Below, one piece after another: positions 41,846-51,370 of a stretch of 59,590 bases of DNA. Numbering within the stretch: position 1 is the first letter of the stretch; every line of letters begins with the position of its first letter. Source of the DNA: Planotetraspora thailandica. GTDB taxonomy: Bacteria > Actinomycetota > Actinomycetes > Streptosporangiales > Streptosporangiaceae. Under the pieces are notes generated by a model. That model worked only from the letters and a program-made list of their open reading frames with translations, was not told the DNA's origin and made no database searches. The stretch lies in the NCBI RefSeq assembly GCF_016863335.1, contig NZ_BOOR01000071.1, positions 1 to 59,590 of the forward strand. The letters run 5' to 3'. The position numbers were made by a program, and so were the translations under genes.

Positions 41846-43120
41846 TCAGCACTCGCCGTCGGCGACGACCCAGTAGTTCGGGCCGGTCTGCTTGAGCCCG
41901 TGTGTGGTGAAGGTGTTCCACAGGCCCATGGGGTCGTTGGAGCCGTTGGCGTACGTCTGGCCGCCCGACTGGTGGGCCCGGCCTGCGGTGGTGTGGGCGT
42001 AGTTGCTCGCCCGCACGCATGTGGCGGGCGGCGTCGGGGTCGGCGTGGGAGTCGGCGTGGGAGTCGGAGTCGGGGTCGGCGTGGGGGTCACGGGCGGGGT
42101 CGGGGTGGGCGTGGGGGTGGTGGGCGGCGTTCCGCCGTCCAGGCCGAAGAACCGCGCGTCGTGGTAGGCCGAGCAGATGCTGTCGAGGAAATACGCCGCC
42201 GTCGCCCCGCACTGGTCGGGAGCGCTGCCCGGGTCGACCGGCAGGCCGTGACCCATTCCGGCGAGCTCGTACAGGCGCACGTCGTCGTCGCCGTACACCT
42301 TCAGCGAGGTGCCGCCGGTGAGAGATTGCGTGGAGCTGGGCGTCTGGGACACCCCGCGCACGTTGGTCCACTGGTCGCGCAGCTGGGTGCCGTTGGCGGG
42401 GGTGACCGTGTAGTCGGACTGGCCCTGCCAGATGGCGACCCGCGGGTACGGGCCCGAGTAGCCCGAGTAGGCGCCGCGGACCAGGTCGCCCCACTGCTGC
42501 GGCGTCTTGCTGGTCGCGCTGTACTGGCAGCTGGACGCCTGGGTCAGGCTGGTGGCGCAGTGGTAGGCGAGCCCGGCGCCGATCGAACCGGCGGCGAAGA
42601 CGTCGGGGTAGGTGGCCAGCATGACCGCCGACATGGCCCCGCCCGCCGACAACCCGGAGACGTAGACCCGGGAAGGGTCGGTTCCGTAGTTGGCGACCGC
42701 GTAGGCGACCATCGCACGGATCGAGGCGGCCTCACCCTGGCCCCGGGCGGTGTCGCCGGTCTGGAACCAGTTGAAGCAGCTGGTGGAGTTGTTGGCGCTG
42801 CTGGTCTGCGGCAGCACGAGGGCGAACTTCCACTGGTCGGCGAACTTCTGCCAGCCGCTGTTGGCGAAGTAGCCACTGGCGTTCTGGGTGCAGCCGTGCA
42901 GGAGCACCACGAGGGGGCGGCCGCTCGGCAGGCCGTCGGGACGGTAGCTGTACATGGAGAGATTGCCCGGGTTGCCGCCGAACGAGCTGACCTGAACGAG
43001 TGAGGCCGCCTGCGCGGGCACGGCGGTCAGCGCCGGGGCGAGCAGGCCGGCCGCCGCGAGCAGTACGGCCAGCATGGTGAGGACGGCCCGGGACGGCCGC
43101 GCGGGGGGAGATGAGACCAT
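41846..43120 (-). CDS. Extracellular PHB-depolymerase-family esterase with a Pro-Thr linker and C-terminal binding domain
   Basis: 424 residues. Signal peptide (to about residue 38, APALTAVPAQA-A). Catalytic domain: LVVLLHGCTQNASGYFANSGW (oxyanion His-Gly), SGLSAGGAMSAVMLA lipase box with the nucleophile Ser, IWQGQSDYTV (Asp) and GMGHGLPV (His). A PT-repeat linker of about 40 residues follows, then a C-terminal domain of about 55 residues (CVRASNYAHTTAGRAHQSGG... ending VVADGEC) bracketed by two Cys, the small substrate-binding domain seen in such esterases. Could equally act on ferulate-type esters; polymer specificity is not readable. Confidence 0.9.
   Translation of the reverse strand: MVSSPPARPSRAVLTMLAVLLAAAGLLAPALTAVPAQAASLVQVSSFGGNPGNLSMYSYRPDGLPSGRPLVVLLHGCTQNASGYFANSGWQKFADQWKFALVLPQTSSANNSTSCFNWFQTGDTARGQGEAASIRAMVAYAVANYGTDPSRVYVSGLSAGGAMSAVMLATYPDVFAAGSIGAGLAYHCATSLTQASSCQYSATSKTPQQWGDLVRGAYSGYSGPYPRVAIWQGQSDYTVTPANGTQLRDQWTNVRGVSQTPSSTQSLTGGTSLKVYGDDDVRLYELAGMGHGLPVDPGSAPDQCGATAAYFLDSICSAYHDARFFGLDGGTPPTTPTPTPTPPVTPTPTPTPTPTPTPTPTPTPPATCVRASNYAHTTAGRAHQSGGQTYANGSNDPMGLWNTFTTHGLKQTGPNYWVVADGEC
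42030..42130. repeat. Short tandem repeat encoding the Pro-Thr linker
   Basis: Degenerate 6- and 12-bp units of the form GTCGGCGTGGGA on the plus strand, coding (PT)n on the minus strand. Such runs shrink and expand by slippage; the linker length may vary between strains. Confidence 0.8.
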
Positions 43121-43239
43121 GGGGGGCTCCTTGTGTGACCTGGCTCACGGTCCTTTCAGCGCACGGTAGAACCCGCGTCATCATCCCGACATGTTCGCGA
43201 AACACACTTTTCGCCGCCAAGTCATGGCCCTCGGGGGAT

Positions 43240-43587
43240 CTAGAGGGGTCGGCGGACGCGCGCGGGGGCGACGTCGATCTCTTCCATATGGTCGTCGAAA
43301 CCGGCGATCATCAGCAGCCGGCCGATCATGGGGGTCAGGTCCGTCAGGACGAGGGTGCCCCCCTCCTTGCGGAGTCTCTCCTTGACGTGGATCAGCACGC
43401 GCAACCCCGAGCAGTCCATGAACGAGACCTGGCTCATGTCCATTTCGAGGCAGGTGGCGTCCGACTGCTGGAGCGAGGCGTCGAGCACCGACTCGAAGTG
43501 CTCCGCGGTCGCTATGTCGATCTCTCCACGGGGGCGAACGTGAGTTTGTTGCTCAGATGGCTCCACCGTGACGTTCAGCTGCTCCAT
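43240..43587 (-). CDS. STAS-domain anti-sigma factor antagonist
   Basis: 115 residues from an ATG with GGAGGT upstream. STAS fold of the SpoIIAA/RsbV/BldG group: VTVEPSEQQTHVRPRGEIDIATAEHFESVLDASL, then MDMSQVSFMDCSGLRVLIHVKERL, where the Ser after the Asp-Cys is the position phosphorylated by an anti-sigma kinase, and LTDLTPMIGRLLMIAGFDD. Regulates a partner-switching sigma factor. No kinase or sigma partner is adjacent. Two 22-bp direct repeats sit just upstream. Confidence 0.9.
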   Translation of the reverse strand: MEQLNVTVEPSEQQTHVRPRGEIDIATAEHFESVLDASLQQSDATCLEMDMSQVSFMDCSGLRVLIHVKERLRKEGGTLVLTDLTPMIGRLLMIAGFDDHMEEIDVAPARVRRPL

Positions 43588-43618
43588 CGCAACCTCCGAG
43601 AAGCGGCTCGGCGGCATG

Positions 43619-43663
43619 CCGGATGGCACGTAGCTAACAGGCCGGATGGCACCTAGCTAACAG
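43619..43663. repeat. Two 22-bp direct repeats upstream of the STAS gene
   Basis: CCGGATGGCAC(G/C)TAGCTAACAG at 43619-43640 and 43642-43663, one mismatch, 23-bp period, i.e. about two helical turns. They lie 32-76 bp upstream of the STAS ATG, where a promoter is expected; each copy contains TTAGCTA on the STAS-coding strand. A regulator binding the same face twice is the simplest reading. Confidence 0.75.
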
Positions 43664-43802
43664 AACGAGCCGCCTTCGCGCCTCCCAAACCGGGCAAAAC
43701 CGCCGCAAATCTTTCTCCCGGCCGTCGGGGCGCCACCCCTGATCAAGGTGCGGCCGGAGGGGGCGCCGCTTACCTGGTCGTATGCCGGGTAAGGCGTGCA
43801 AC

Positions 43803-46697
43803 ATGTCGCTTTATCGCGATCTATCGGCGCGAGTGGACGGCGAGGTGCGGATCGACGAAGGATCTCTGGCCGCCTACTCCCACGACTCGTCGAACTACCG
43901 CCAGACGCCGGCCGTCGTCGTCGTGCCCCGGACCGTGGACGCGGGGGCCGAGGCCGTACGGGTCTGCCATGAGCACGGGGCGCCGATTCACTCACGCGGC
44001 GGCGGCACCAGCCTGGCCGGGCAGTGCGTCAACAGCGGAGTCGTGATCGACTGGTCCAAATACTGCACGCGCCTGCTGTCGGTCGAGGAAGACCGGGCGC
44101 TGGTGGAGCCCGGCATCTGCCTGGACGACCTCAACGCCCGGCTCGCCGACCGGCGGCTGATGGTCGGGCCGAAACCGGCCACCCACGACACCTGCACGAT
44201 CGGCGGGATGATCGGCAACAACTCCTGCGGCGCGTCCGCACAGGCGTACGGCAAGATGGTCGACTCGGTGATCCGCCTGGAGGTGCTCACCTACGGCGGG
44301 CTGCGCATGTGGGTGGGGGAGACCTCCGACGAGGAATACGACCGGATCGTCGCGCTCGGCGGCAGGCGGGGGGAGATCTACCAGGCGCTGCGGGCCCTGC
44401 GGGGGGAGCATCTCGCGCTGATCCGCACCCGATATCCCGACATCCCCCGCCGGGTTTCCGGCTACAACCTCGACTCGCTGCTACCCGAGAACGGATTCGA
44501 CGTGGCCCGGGCACTGGTGGGCAGCGAGTCGACGCTGGTCACCGTGTTGCGGGCGGAGATCAGGCTCTTCCCCGTCCCGCCGTACCAGTCGCTGGCCGTG
44601 CTGGGCTACGACGACATCGCCGCCGCGGGAGACGCGGTGGCGGCGGTCACCGCACACCGGCCCCTGGCCGTCGAGGGCCTCGACCATGAACTGATGAAGC
44701 TCGCCCGCGAGGAACGGTTCGCCGACGAACAGACGCTGGGGGAACTGCCCGAGGGGTCGGGGTGGCTGATGGTGCGCTTCGGGGGCGACACCCAGCGGCA
44801 GGCCGACGAACGGGCACGCGCGCTGATCGACGGCGTCGACGGGGTGCACACCGCCCTCATCGGCGATCCGGCCGAGGAGGAACGGTTGTGGAAGGTCCGC
44901 GAGGCGGGGCTCGGCGCGACCGCCTACCCTCCCGACAACCCCGACACCCACGAAGGATGGGAGGACGCGGCCGTCCCCCCGGAACGGCTCGGCGACTACC
45001 TGCGCGACTTCCGCGGCCTCCTCCACTCGTTCGGCTACCGCAACAGCTCGCTCTACGGCCATTTCGGGCAGGGGTGCGTGCACACCCGCACGCCGTTCGA
45101 TCTCGACGACCCGCAGGGGGTGGCCACCTACCGGCGGTTCGTGGAGGAGGCGGCCCGCCTCGTGGCCTCCTACGGCGGGTCGCTGTCCGGCGAGCACGGC
45201 GACGGGCAGGCGCGCGGCGAACTCCTGCCGATCATGTTCGGTGACGAGATCATGGACGTGTTCGCCGAGTTCAAGCGCATCTGGGATCCGGACAGGAAGA
45301 TGAACCCCGGGAAGATCGTCGATCCGTACCGGGTGGACGAGAACCTCGACCATCTGACCTACCACCCAGAAGAGCCCCGGACCCACTTCGACTTCCCCCG
45401 CGACGGGCACCGGTTCGCCCACGCGGCGGCGCGCTGCGTCGGCATCGGGAAATGCCGTTCGACCTCCGGCGGGGTGATGTGCCCCAGCTACCGCGCCACC
45501 CGCGAGGAACGGCACAGCACCCGGGGCAGGGCCCGCATCCTGATGGAGATGATGCGCGGGGAGACCATCGCCGACGGGTGGCGGTCCGGGGACGTGCGCG
45601 ACGCCCTCGACCTGTGCCTCGCCTGCAAGGGCTGCCGGGGCGAATGCCCCGTCCACGTGGACATGGCGACCTACAAGGCGGAGTTCCTGTCCCACCACTA
45701 CCGGTGGCGGCTTCGGCCCGCCGCGCACTACTCGATGGGCTGGCTCCCGCTGTGGGCCATGCTGGCCTCGGCGGCGCCCCAGCTGGTCAACACGCTGACC
45801 CACGCCCCCGGCTTGAGCCGGATGATCAAGGCGGCGGGGGGCGTCGACGGCCGGCGTGAGCTGCCGCGATTCGCCCCCGAGCGCTTCACCGACTGGTTCA
45901 AGGGCCGGCCCCCGGCGACCGGCGACCCCGTCGTGTTGTGGCCCGACACCTTCACCGACAACTTCCGCCCCGAGGCGGCCAAGGCGGCCGTGCGCCTGCT
46001 GGAGGCCTGCGGGTTCCGCGTCGAGGTGCCGCCGGTGCCGCTGTGCTGCGGCCTCACCTGGATCTCCACCGGCCAGCTCGGCGTGGCCCAGCGGGTGCTG
46101 CGCCGGACGGCGGACGCCCTCGCCCCCCGGCTGCGGCGAGGCGTGCCGGTCGTCGGGCTGGAGCCCAGCTGCCTGGCCGTCCTGCGGTCCGACGGTCCGG
46201 AACTGCTGTCCGGCGACCTCAACGTGCGGCTGCTGGCGGAGCGGGCGAAGTCCTTGTCGGAGGTGCTGTTCGACCGGGCGCCCCCGGCGCCGCTGCCCGG
46301 CACGGGCATCCGCGCGATCGCGCAGCCGCACTGCCACCAGCACTCCCTCTGGGGCTTCGACGCCGATCGCCGGCTTCTGGAGCGGGTCGGCGTCCAGGTC
46401 GAGGTGCTCGACGCCGGATGCTGCGGCCTGGCCGGCAACTTCGGCTTCGAACGCGGCCACCACGAGATATCGGCGCAGATCGCCGAGCTCGGACTGTGGC
46501 CCGCCGTACGGCAGGCGGGGGAGGGCACCAGGATCCTCGCCGACGGCTTCTCCTGCCGGACCCAGATCGAGTCGGGCACGGCCGCGCGGCCGGTCCATCT
46601 CGCCGAACTCCTCGCTGAGGTGCTGCTCCGCGACCGGGCCGAGGGTCAGCCGACGCGGTACGGCTCGGCGTCGCGCCGCCGCATGGTCAGGCCGTGA
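43803..46697 (+). CDS. FAD-linked oxidase / Fe-S (CCG-domain) oxidoreductase, D-2-hydroxyacid dehydrogenase type
   Basis: 964 residues, a fusion of two units. The N-terminal half is a VAO/GlcD-type FAD oxidase (IHSRGGGTSLAGQCVNSGVVID, TIGGMIGNNSCGA, SGEHGDGQARGELLPIMFG, MNPGKIVDPYR). The C-terminal half has two ferredoxin-type 4Fe-4S clusters (CVGIGKCRSTSGGVMCPSY; CLACKGCRGECPVH) and two CCG motifs (VPLCCGLTW; AGCCGLAGNFG). Such fusions oxidise D-lactate/D-2-hydroxyglutarate-like acids and pass electrons to quinones. ATG 43803 is used; ATG 43782 is possible. Its last 52 bp overlap the convergent enolase-family gene. Confidence 0.9.
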   Translation: MSLYRDLSARVDGEVRIDEGSLAAYSHDSSNYRQTPAVVVVPRTVDAGAEAVRVCHEHGAPIHSRGGGTSLAGQCVNSGVVIDWSKYCTRLLSVEEDRALVEPGICLDDLNARLADRRLMVGPKPATHDTCTIGGMIGNNSCGASAQAYGKMVDSVIRLEVLTYGGLRMWVGETSDEEYDRIVALGGRRGEIYQALRALRGEHLALIRTRYPDIPRRVSGYNLDSLLPENGFDVARALVGSESTLVTVLRAEIRLFPVPPYQSLAVLGYDDIAAAGDAVAAVTAHRPLAVEGLDHELMKLAREERFADEQTLGELPEGSGWLMVRFGGDTQRQADERARALIDGVDGVHTALIGDPAEEERLWKVREAGLGATAYPPDNPDTHEGWEDAAVPPERLGDYLRDFRGLLHSFGYRNSSLYGHFGQGCVHTRTPFDLDDPQGVATYRRFVEEAARLVASYGGSLSGEHGDGQARGELLPIMFGDEIMDVFAEFKRIWDPDRKMNPGKIVDPYRVDENLDHLTYHPEEPRTHFDFPRDGHRFAHAAARCVGIGKCRSTSGGVMCPSYRATREERHSTRGRARILMEMMRGETIADGWRSGDVRDALDLCLACKGCRGECPVHVDMATYKAEFLSHHYRWRLRPAAHYSMGWLPLWAMLASAAPQLVNTLTHAPGLSRMIKAAGGVDGRRELPRFAPERFTDWFKGRPPATGDPVVLWPDTFTDNFRPEAAKAAVRLLEACGFRVEVPPVPLCCGLTWISTGQLGVAQRVLRRTADALAPRLRRGVPVVGLEPSCLAVLRSDGPELLSGDLNVRLLAERAKSLSEVLFDRAPPAPLPGTGIRAIAQPHCHQHSLWGFDADRRLLERVGVQVEVLDAGCCGLAGNFGFERGHHEISAQIAELGLWPAVRQAGEGTRILADGFSCRTQIESGTAARPVHLAELLAEVLLRDRAEGQPTRYGSASRRRMVRP

Positions 46698-47749
46698 CCG
46701 GGGGCGTGCGCGTCCGGGCGGATCGTGCCGCCCGCCGGGTCGAGCACGCCGTCGAAGAACATCGACTCGATACGCACATGATCGTGGAACCACTCCAGGT
46801 GGCGCAGGTTGGGGGTGGCCGCGGCGGCGTGCGCGTGCAGATGGGGTGCGCAGTGGCCGGAGACCTGCAGGCCGTGGGAGGCGGCGACGGCCGCGACCCG
46901 CAGCCATTCGCTGATACCGCCGCAGCGGGAGGCGTCCGCCTGCAGGCAGTCGACCGCCCCCGCCTCGCACATCCGCCGGAAGTACGGCAGGTCGCACCCG
47001 TATTCGCCGGCCGCCACGTCGGGGAGCACGGCTGCGCGGACATCCGCCAGGCCGCGCAGATCGTCGGAGGAGACCGGCTCCTCGAACCAGCGCACGTCCA
47101 GAGCGGCCGCCTCGCGCATCACCCGGACTGCCTGTTTGGCGGTGTAGGAGCCGTTCGCGTCGACGTAGAGCTCGGCGCCGGCGCCAATGATCTCGCGGGC
47201 GCGGCTCATGCGCTCCAGGTCGCGCGTCTCCCGCGTGCCCCACGACTCGCCGATCTTGATCTTCACGCGGGGGATCCGCAGGCCGGTCGCCCAATGCGAC
47301 AGCTGATCGGCGAGCCGGCGCTCGTCGTAGGAGGTGAAGCCGCCGCTGCCGTACACCGGCACCTCGTCGCGCACCGCCCCGAGCAGGCGGTGCAGCGGCA
47401 GGCCGAGCAGCCGCGCCTTGAGGTCCCACAACGCCACGTCGACGGCCGAGATCGCGTAGCCGGCCACGCCAGGACGCCCGTCATTGCGCACGGCACGCAC
47501 CATGGCCTGCCAGGCGCCGGCGACGTCGAGCGCGGAACGGCCGCGGACCACCCCGGCGAGCCGGCCCGAGATGACCGCCGCGCACGCGGCAGTGCCGTAC
47601 GTCCATCCGATGCCGCGCTCCCCGGCGGCGCGCACCTCGGCCACCACCAGCGTCGTGGAGTCCCACGCGAGCGTCCCGTCGGCCTCGGGCGCGTCGGCCG
47701 GCACCGTGTAGGCGCTCGCCGTGACGGACTCGACCGGCGCGTCGATCAT
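46646..47749 (-). CDS. Enolase-superfamily enzyme (mandelate racemase / muconate lactonising type)
   Basis: 367 residues. Abstracts an alpha-proton from a carboxylate using Mg2+. Catalytic Lys-x-Lys in RVKIKIGES, Mg ligands in LYVDANGSY (Asp), WFEEPVSS (Glu) and AAGEYG (Glu), then QADASRCGG and VSGHCAPHLHAH with a His base, so both acid/base sets are present as in the mandelate-racemase subgroup. Probably a sugar-acid dehydratase or epimerase. The start (47749) overlaps the upstream TPP enzyme by ATGA, implying a two-gene operon. Substrate not predictable from sequence alone. Confidence 0.9.
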   Translation of the reverse strand: MIDAPVESVTASAYTVPADAPEADGTLAWDSTTLVVAEVRAAGERGIGWTYGTAACAAVISGRLAGVVRGRSALDVAGAWQAMVRAVRNDGRPGVAGYAISAVDVALWDLKARLLGLPLHRLLGAVRDEVPVYGSGGFTSYDERRLADQLSHWATGLRIPRVKIKIGESWGTRETRDLERMSRAREIIGAGAELYVDANGSYTAKQAVRVMREAAALDVRWFEEPVSSDDLRGLADVRAAVLPDVAAGEYGCDLPYFRRMCEAGAVDCLQADASRCGGISEWLRVAAVAASHGLQVSGHCAPHLHAHAAAATPNLRHLEWFHDHVRIESMFFDGVLDPAGGTIRPDAHAPGHGLTMRRRDAEPYRVG

Positions 47750-49551
47750 GCGTCGCCGCTGTGACGACCGTGCGGCAGGAACTCCTGCACCTTCGTCTTG
47801 AGGCCCTCCCTGATGACGCCCCAGCGGTTCTCGTCGCCCTTCAGGAGGGCCTGGGCGGAGTCCTTCATCTGCTCGAAGGTCGCGTGCGGCGGGATGGGCG
47901 GCACGTCGGGGTCGACGTGCACGTCCAGCAAGGTGGGCCGGTCGGCTCGCAGCGCCTCGTCCCAGGCCGCCCCGAGCTGGTCTGGTTTATCCACTGTGAG
48001 GGCCTTCAAGCCGAGATCGGCGGCGAATGCGGCGTAGTCGACGTCAGGCAGCGTCTGCGACTCCGGGAACTTGGGCGCGCCCTGCATCGCCCGCATCTCC
48101 CACGTGACCTGGTTGAGGTCGTTGTTGTGCAGCACCGCGACGACCAGGCGCGGGTCCGGCCAGGCCTGCCAGTAGTGCTTGATCGTGATGAGCTCGGCCA
48201 GGCCGTTCATCTGCATCGCTCCGTCGCCGGCGAACACGATCACGGGGCGGTCCGGATGGGCGAACTTGGCGCCGATCCCGTACGGCACGCCGGGGCCCAT
48301 CGTCGCCAGAGTGCCCGACAGCGACCCGCGCACGTCCCCGCGGAAGCGCAGGTTGCGCGCGTACCAGTTGGCGGCCGAGCCCGAGTCCGCCGTGACGATC
48401 GCATCGGCGGGAAGGCGGTCGGAGAGCTCGTGGAACAGCCGCATCGGGTTGATGGGCGCGGCGTCGATCATGGCCTCCATGGTCATGGTCTCCCACCACC
48501 GCTCCACACCCGCCTCGATCTTCTCGCGCCAGGACCGGTCCTCCTTGCGCTTCAGCAACGGAATGAGGGCCCTGAGGGTCGCGGCCGCGTCTCCCACCAG
48601 GTTCACCTCGTAGGGATAACGCATGCCGATCATGCGGGGGTCGATGTCGATCTGCACGGCCCGCGCCTGATCGAGCTCGGGCATGAACTGCGTGTACGGG
48701 AAGCTCGACCCCACCGTGAGCAGGGTGTCGCAGCCGTTCATCATCTCGTAGCTCGGCCGTGTGCCGAGCAGCCCGATCGACCCGGTCACGTACGGAAGGT
48801 CGTCGGGCAGCACGTCCTTGCCCAGCAGCGCCTTGGCCACGCCGGCACCCAGCAGGTCGGCGACCTCCTCCAGCTCCGCGCGGGCGCCGCGGGCTCCGGC
48901 CCCGGCCAGGATCGCGATCTTCTTGCCGGAGTTCAGCAGATCCGCGGCGCGGCGGATCCCGGCGTCGTCGGGGGAGACGGTCGGCCAGTCGACGCCCAGG
49001 CTGGACGGGACCATCTTGAACGCGTGACCGGGCGGCGAATACTCGAGCTCCTGCACGTCGGCAGGCACGATGACCGCGGTCGGGGCCCTTTCCGCCATCG
49101 CCACGCGGATCGCCCGGTCGAGCACGTTGGGGATCTGCTCGGGCACGGTGACCATCTGCACGTATTCGCCGGCCACGTCCTTGAACAGCGTCAGCAGGTC
49201 GACCTCCTGCTGGTAGGAGCCGCCCATCGCGCTGCGGTTGGTCTGGCCGACGATCGCCACCACGGGGACGTGGTCGAGCTTGGCGTCGTAGAGCCCGTTG
49301 AGCAGGTGGATGGCTCCCGGCCCCGAGGTGGCCGCGCAGACGCCGAGGAGGCCGGAGAACTTGGCGTAGCCGACGGCCTCGAAGGCGCTCATCTCCTCAT
49401 GCCGGGACTGCACGAACATCGGCCGGTCGCCGGCCCGCCCCCAGGCGGCGAGCAGGCCGTTGATGCCGTCGCCCGGATACCCGAAGACCTTCTCCACTCC
49501 CCATTCGCGCAGTCGTTCGAGAATGTGGTCGGCAACTGTGTTCGAGGCCAT
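47746..49551 (-). CDS. Thiamine-pyrophosphate-dependent enzyme (pyruvate oxidase / acetolactate synthase-like)
   Basis: 601 residues with the three-domain POX/AHAS fold. N-terminal PYR domain: VEKVFGYPGDGINGLLAAW and SRHEEMSAFEAVGYAKFSG, containing the Glu that activates TPP; central domain with KKIAILAGAGARGA; C-terminal PP domain with the TPP/Mg motif VIVFAGDGAMQMNGLAEL...HNNDLNQVTWE. Annotated in relatives only as TPP-requiring; pyruvate or a sugar-derived keto acid is likely. Coupled by ATGA to the enolase-family gene, so product and substrate may be linked (2-keto acid made by dehydration, then decarboxylated). Confidence 0.9.
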   Translation of the reverse strand: MASNTVADHILERLREWGVEKVFGYPGDGINGLLAAWGRAGDRPMFVQSRHEEMSAFEAVGYAKFSGLLGVCAATSGPGAIHLLNGLYDAKLDHVPVVAIVGQTNRSAMGGSYQQEVDLLTLFKDVAGEYVQMVTVPEQIPNVLDRAIRVAMAERAPTAVIVPADVQELEYSPPGHAFKMVPSSLGVDWPTVSPDDAGIRRAADLLNSGKKIAILAGAGARGARAELEEVADLLGAGVAKALLGKDVLPDDLPYVTGSIGLLGTRPSYEMMNGCDTLLTVGSSFPYTQFMPELDQARAVQIDIDPRMIGMRYPYEVNLVGDAAATLRALIPLLKRKEDRSWREKIEAGVERWWETMTMEAMIDAAPINPMRLFHELSDRLPADAIVTADSGSAANWYARNLRFRGDVRGSLSGTLATMGPGVPYGIGAKFAHPDRPVIVFAGDGAMQMNGLAELITIKHYWQAWPDPRLVVAVLHNNDLNQVTWEMRAMQGAPKFPESQTLPDVDYAAFAADLGLKALTVDKPDQLGAAWDEALRADRPTLLDVHVDPDVPPIPPHATFEQMKDSAQALLKGDENRWGVIREGLKTKVQEFLPHGRHSGDA

Positions 49552-49639
49552 CGCTACCTCCAGAAACGTCGCTCCTCGGGTTCGCCTACCCCCACATCGG
49601 CCGACCTACCATGGCCTTCGTCGGGCGGGGGGTGATGAC

Positions 49640-51370
49640 ATGAACGGAACGGGGCCGCACGCCCTGCGTGAATACGCCATGATCGCCGACGGGGAGCGCG
49701 GGGCGCTGGTCGGCCCCGACGGCGATCTCGCGTGGATGTGCTTCCCCTCGTGGGAGTGTCCTTCGGTCTTCGGCGCGCTGGTCGGCGGGCCGGGCCTCTA
49801 TTGGCTGCGTCCCGAGGACGGCTGGCGGGTCTGGGGCGGCTACTACGAGGAGCGCAGCCTGATCTGGCGCAGTCGCTGGGTGACCTCCGGCGGGTTGGTC
49901 GAATGCAGGCAGGCTCTCGCCCGCCCCGCCGGCCGGGACTCCGCCGTGCTGCTGAGGCGCGTCCACGCCGTGCGCGGGGCGGCCCGCGTCCAGGTTCAGC
50001 TCGACGTCAGAGCGGGGTTCGGCCGGCACCCCATGGCCGGGCCGTATGACGAGGGGGGGATGTGGACCGCCCACAGCGGTGACGTGCACATCCGCTGGGC
50101 GGGCGCGGACGGCGCGGTGCCCACCGAGGACGGGCTGACCCTCCGCCTCGACCTCGAGCCGGGGGCACACCACGACCTCGTGCTCGAACTGTCCTCGCGC
50201 CGCCGGACCGGGCCCCTGACCGGGCCGGACCTGTGGAAGGCCACCGAGGACGCCTGGCACGCGGACGTGCCCGCGTGCGACGACACGATCGCCCCGCGGG
50301 ACGCGCAACTCGCCTACGCCGTGCTGACCGGCATGACCAGCGGCTCCGGTGGGATGGCGGCGGCCGCCACCACGTCGCTGCCCGAGCGCGCGGGAGCCGG
50401 CCGCAATTACGACTACCGGTACGCGTGGATACGCGACCAGTGCTACGCCGGCCAGGCGGTGGCCGTCCACGGGGGCAGACTCGACCTGCTCGACGCCGCC
50501 GTGCGGTTCGTCGGCGAGCGGATCTCGGCGGACGGGGACCGGCTCAGGCCCGCCTACACCGTGGCCGGGGGGCCAGTGCCTCGCCAGGAGAGCCTGGCCC
50601 TGCCCGGTTACCCGGGATCACACATGATCGTCGGCAACCGTGTCGCCGACCAGTTCCAGCTCGACGTCTTCGGGGAGGCCCTGCTGCTGTTCGCCGCGGC
50701 GGCCCGGGCGGACCGGTTGCCGCCGGAGACCGCTCACGCCGTACGGACCGCCGTCCAGGTGATCGCGGAACGGTTGGAACGGCCGGACGCCGGAATCTGG
50801 GAGACCGAGGACCGGCGCTGGACGCATTCGCGGCTGATCTGCGCGGCCGGGCTGAACGCGGCCGCCGGAGTCCTCGCGACCCCCGCCGAGGCCGAGCGAC
50901 GGCGGTCACTCGCGGCCACGCTGCTGGACGCGGCAGCCCGGACGGGCCTGAACCCGTCCGGTCACTGGCGGCGCGCCCCGGGCGACGACCGCGTCGACGC
51001 GTCGTTGCTCCTGCCGCCGCTGCGCGGCACGCCGGACGCCGGCGACCCCCGGACGCTCGCGACCTTGGCGGCGGTCCGCGACCGCCTGACCGTCGAGGGC
51101 TTCGTCTACCGCTATCGGGCGGACGAACGGCCGCTCGGCGAGGCGGAGGGCGCCTTCACCCTGTGCGGCTTCCTGCTGGCGCTCGCCGAGCACCAGCAGG
51201 GCAACCGGGCCGAGGCCCTGGGGTGCTTCGAGCGGGTCCGGTCGGCCTGCGGCACCGCCGGGCTGTTCACCGAGGAGTACGACGTGGTTCAGCGGCAGCT
51301 GCGGGGCAACCTGCCGCAGGCGTTCGTTCATGCCCTGCTTCTGGAAGGCGCGACCCTCCTGGCTTCTTGA
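49640..51370 (+). CDS. Glycoside hydrolase family 15 protein (glucoamylase/trehalase-like)
   Basis: 576 residues. N-terminal beta-sandwich (LREYAMIADGERGALVGPDGDLAWMCFPSW) and a C-terminal (alpha/alpha)6 barrel: RNYDYRYAWIRDQCYAG (substrate-binding YxWxRD), NRVADQFQLDVFGEAL, IWETEDRRWTHSRL and GLFTEEYDVVQRQLRGNLPQAFVHALL, which includes the catalytic Glu region. No signal peptide, so it probably acts on intracellular alpha-glucans or trehalose. The ATG is preceded by GGGGGG; divergent from the TPP enzyme. Confidence 0.92.
   Translation: MNGTGPHALREYAMIADGERGALVGPDGDLAWMCFPSWECPSVFGALVGGPGLYWLRPEDGWRVWGGYYEERSLIWRSRWVTSGGLVECRQALARPAGRDSAVLLRRVHAVRGAARVQVQLDVRAGFGRHPMAGPYDEGGMWTAHSGDVHIRWAGADGAVPTEDGLTLRLDLEPGAHHDLVLELSSRRRTGPLTGPDLWKATEDAWHADVPACDDTIAPRDAQLAYAVLTGMTSGSGGMAAAATTSLPERAGAGRNYDYRYAWIRDQCYAGQAVAVHGGRLDLLDAAVRFVGERISADGDRLRPAYTVAGGPVPRQESLALPGYPGSHMIVGNRVADQFQLDVFGEALLLFAAAARADRLPPETAHAVRTAVQVIAERLERPDAGIWETEDRRWTHSRLICAAGLNAAAGVLATPAEAERRRSLAATLLDAAARTGLNPSGHWRRAPGDDRVDASLLLPPLRGTPDAGDPRTLATLAAVRDRLTVEGFVYRYRADERPLGEAEGAFTLCGFLLALAEHQQGNRAEALGCFERVRSACGTAGLFTEEYDVVQRQLRGNLPQAFVHALLLEGATLLAS

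Noticed and set aside
42030-42130. CRISPR-like repeat array
   Set aside because: Units are 6-12 bp without unique spacers and are in frame as a Pro-Thr linker.
44481-47429. 982-residue minus-strand frame opposite the FAD/Fe-S oxidoreductase
   Set aside because: Its plus-strand counterpart has complete FAD and Fe-S motifs; this frame is a compositional shadow despite its length.
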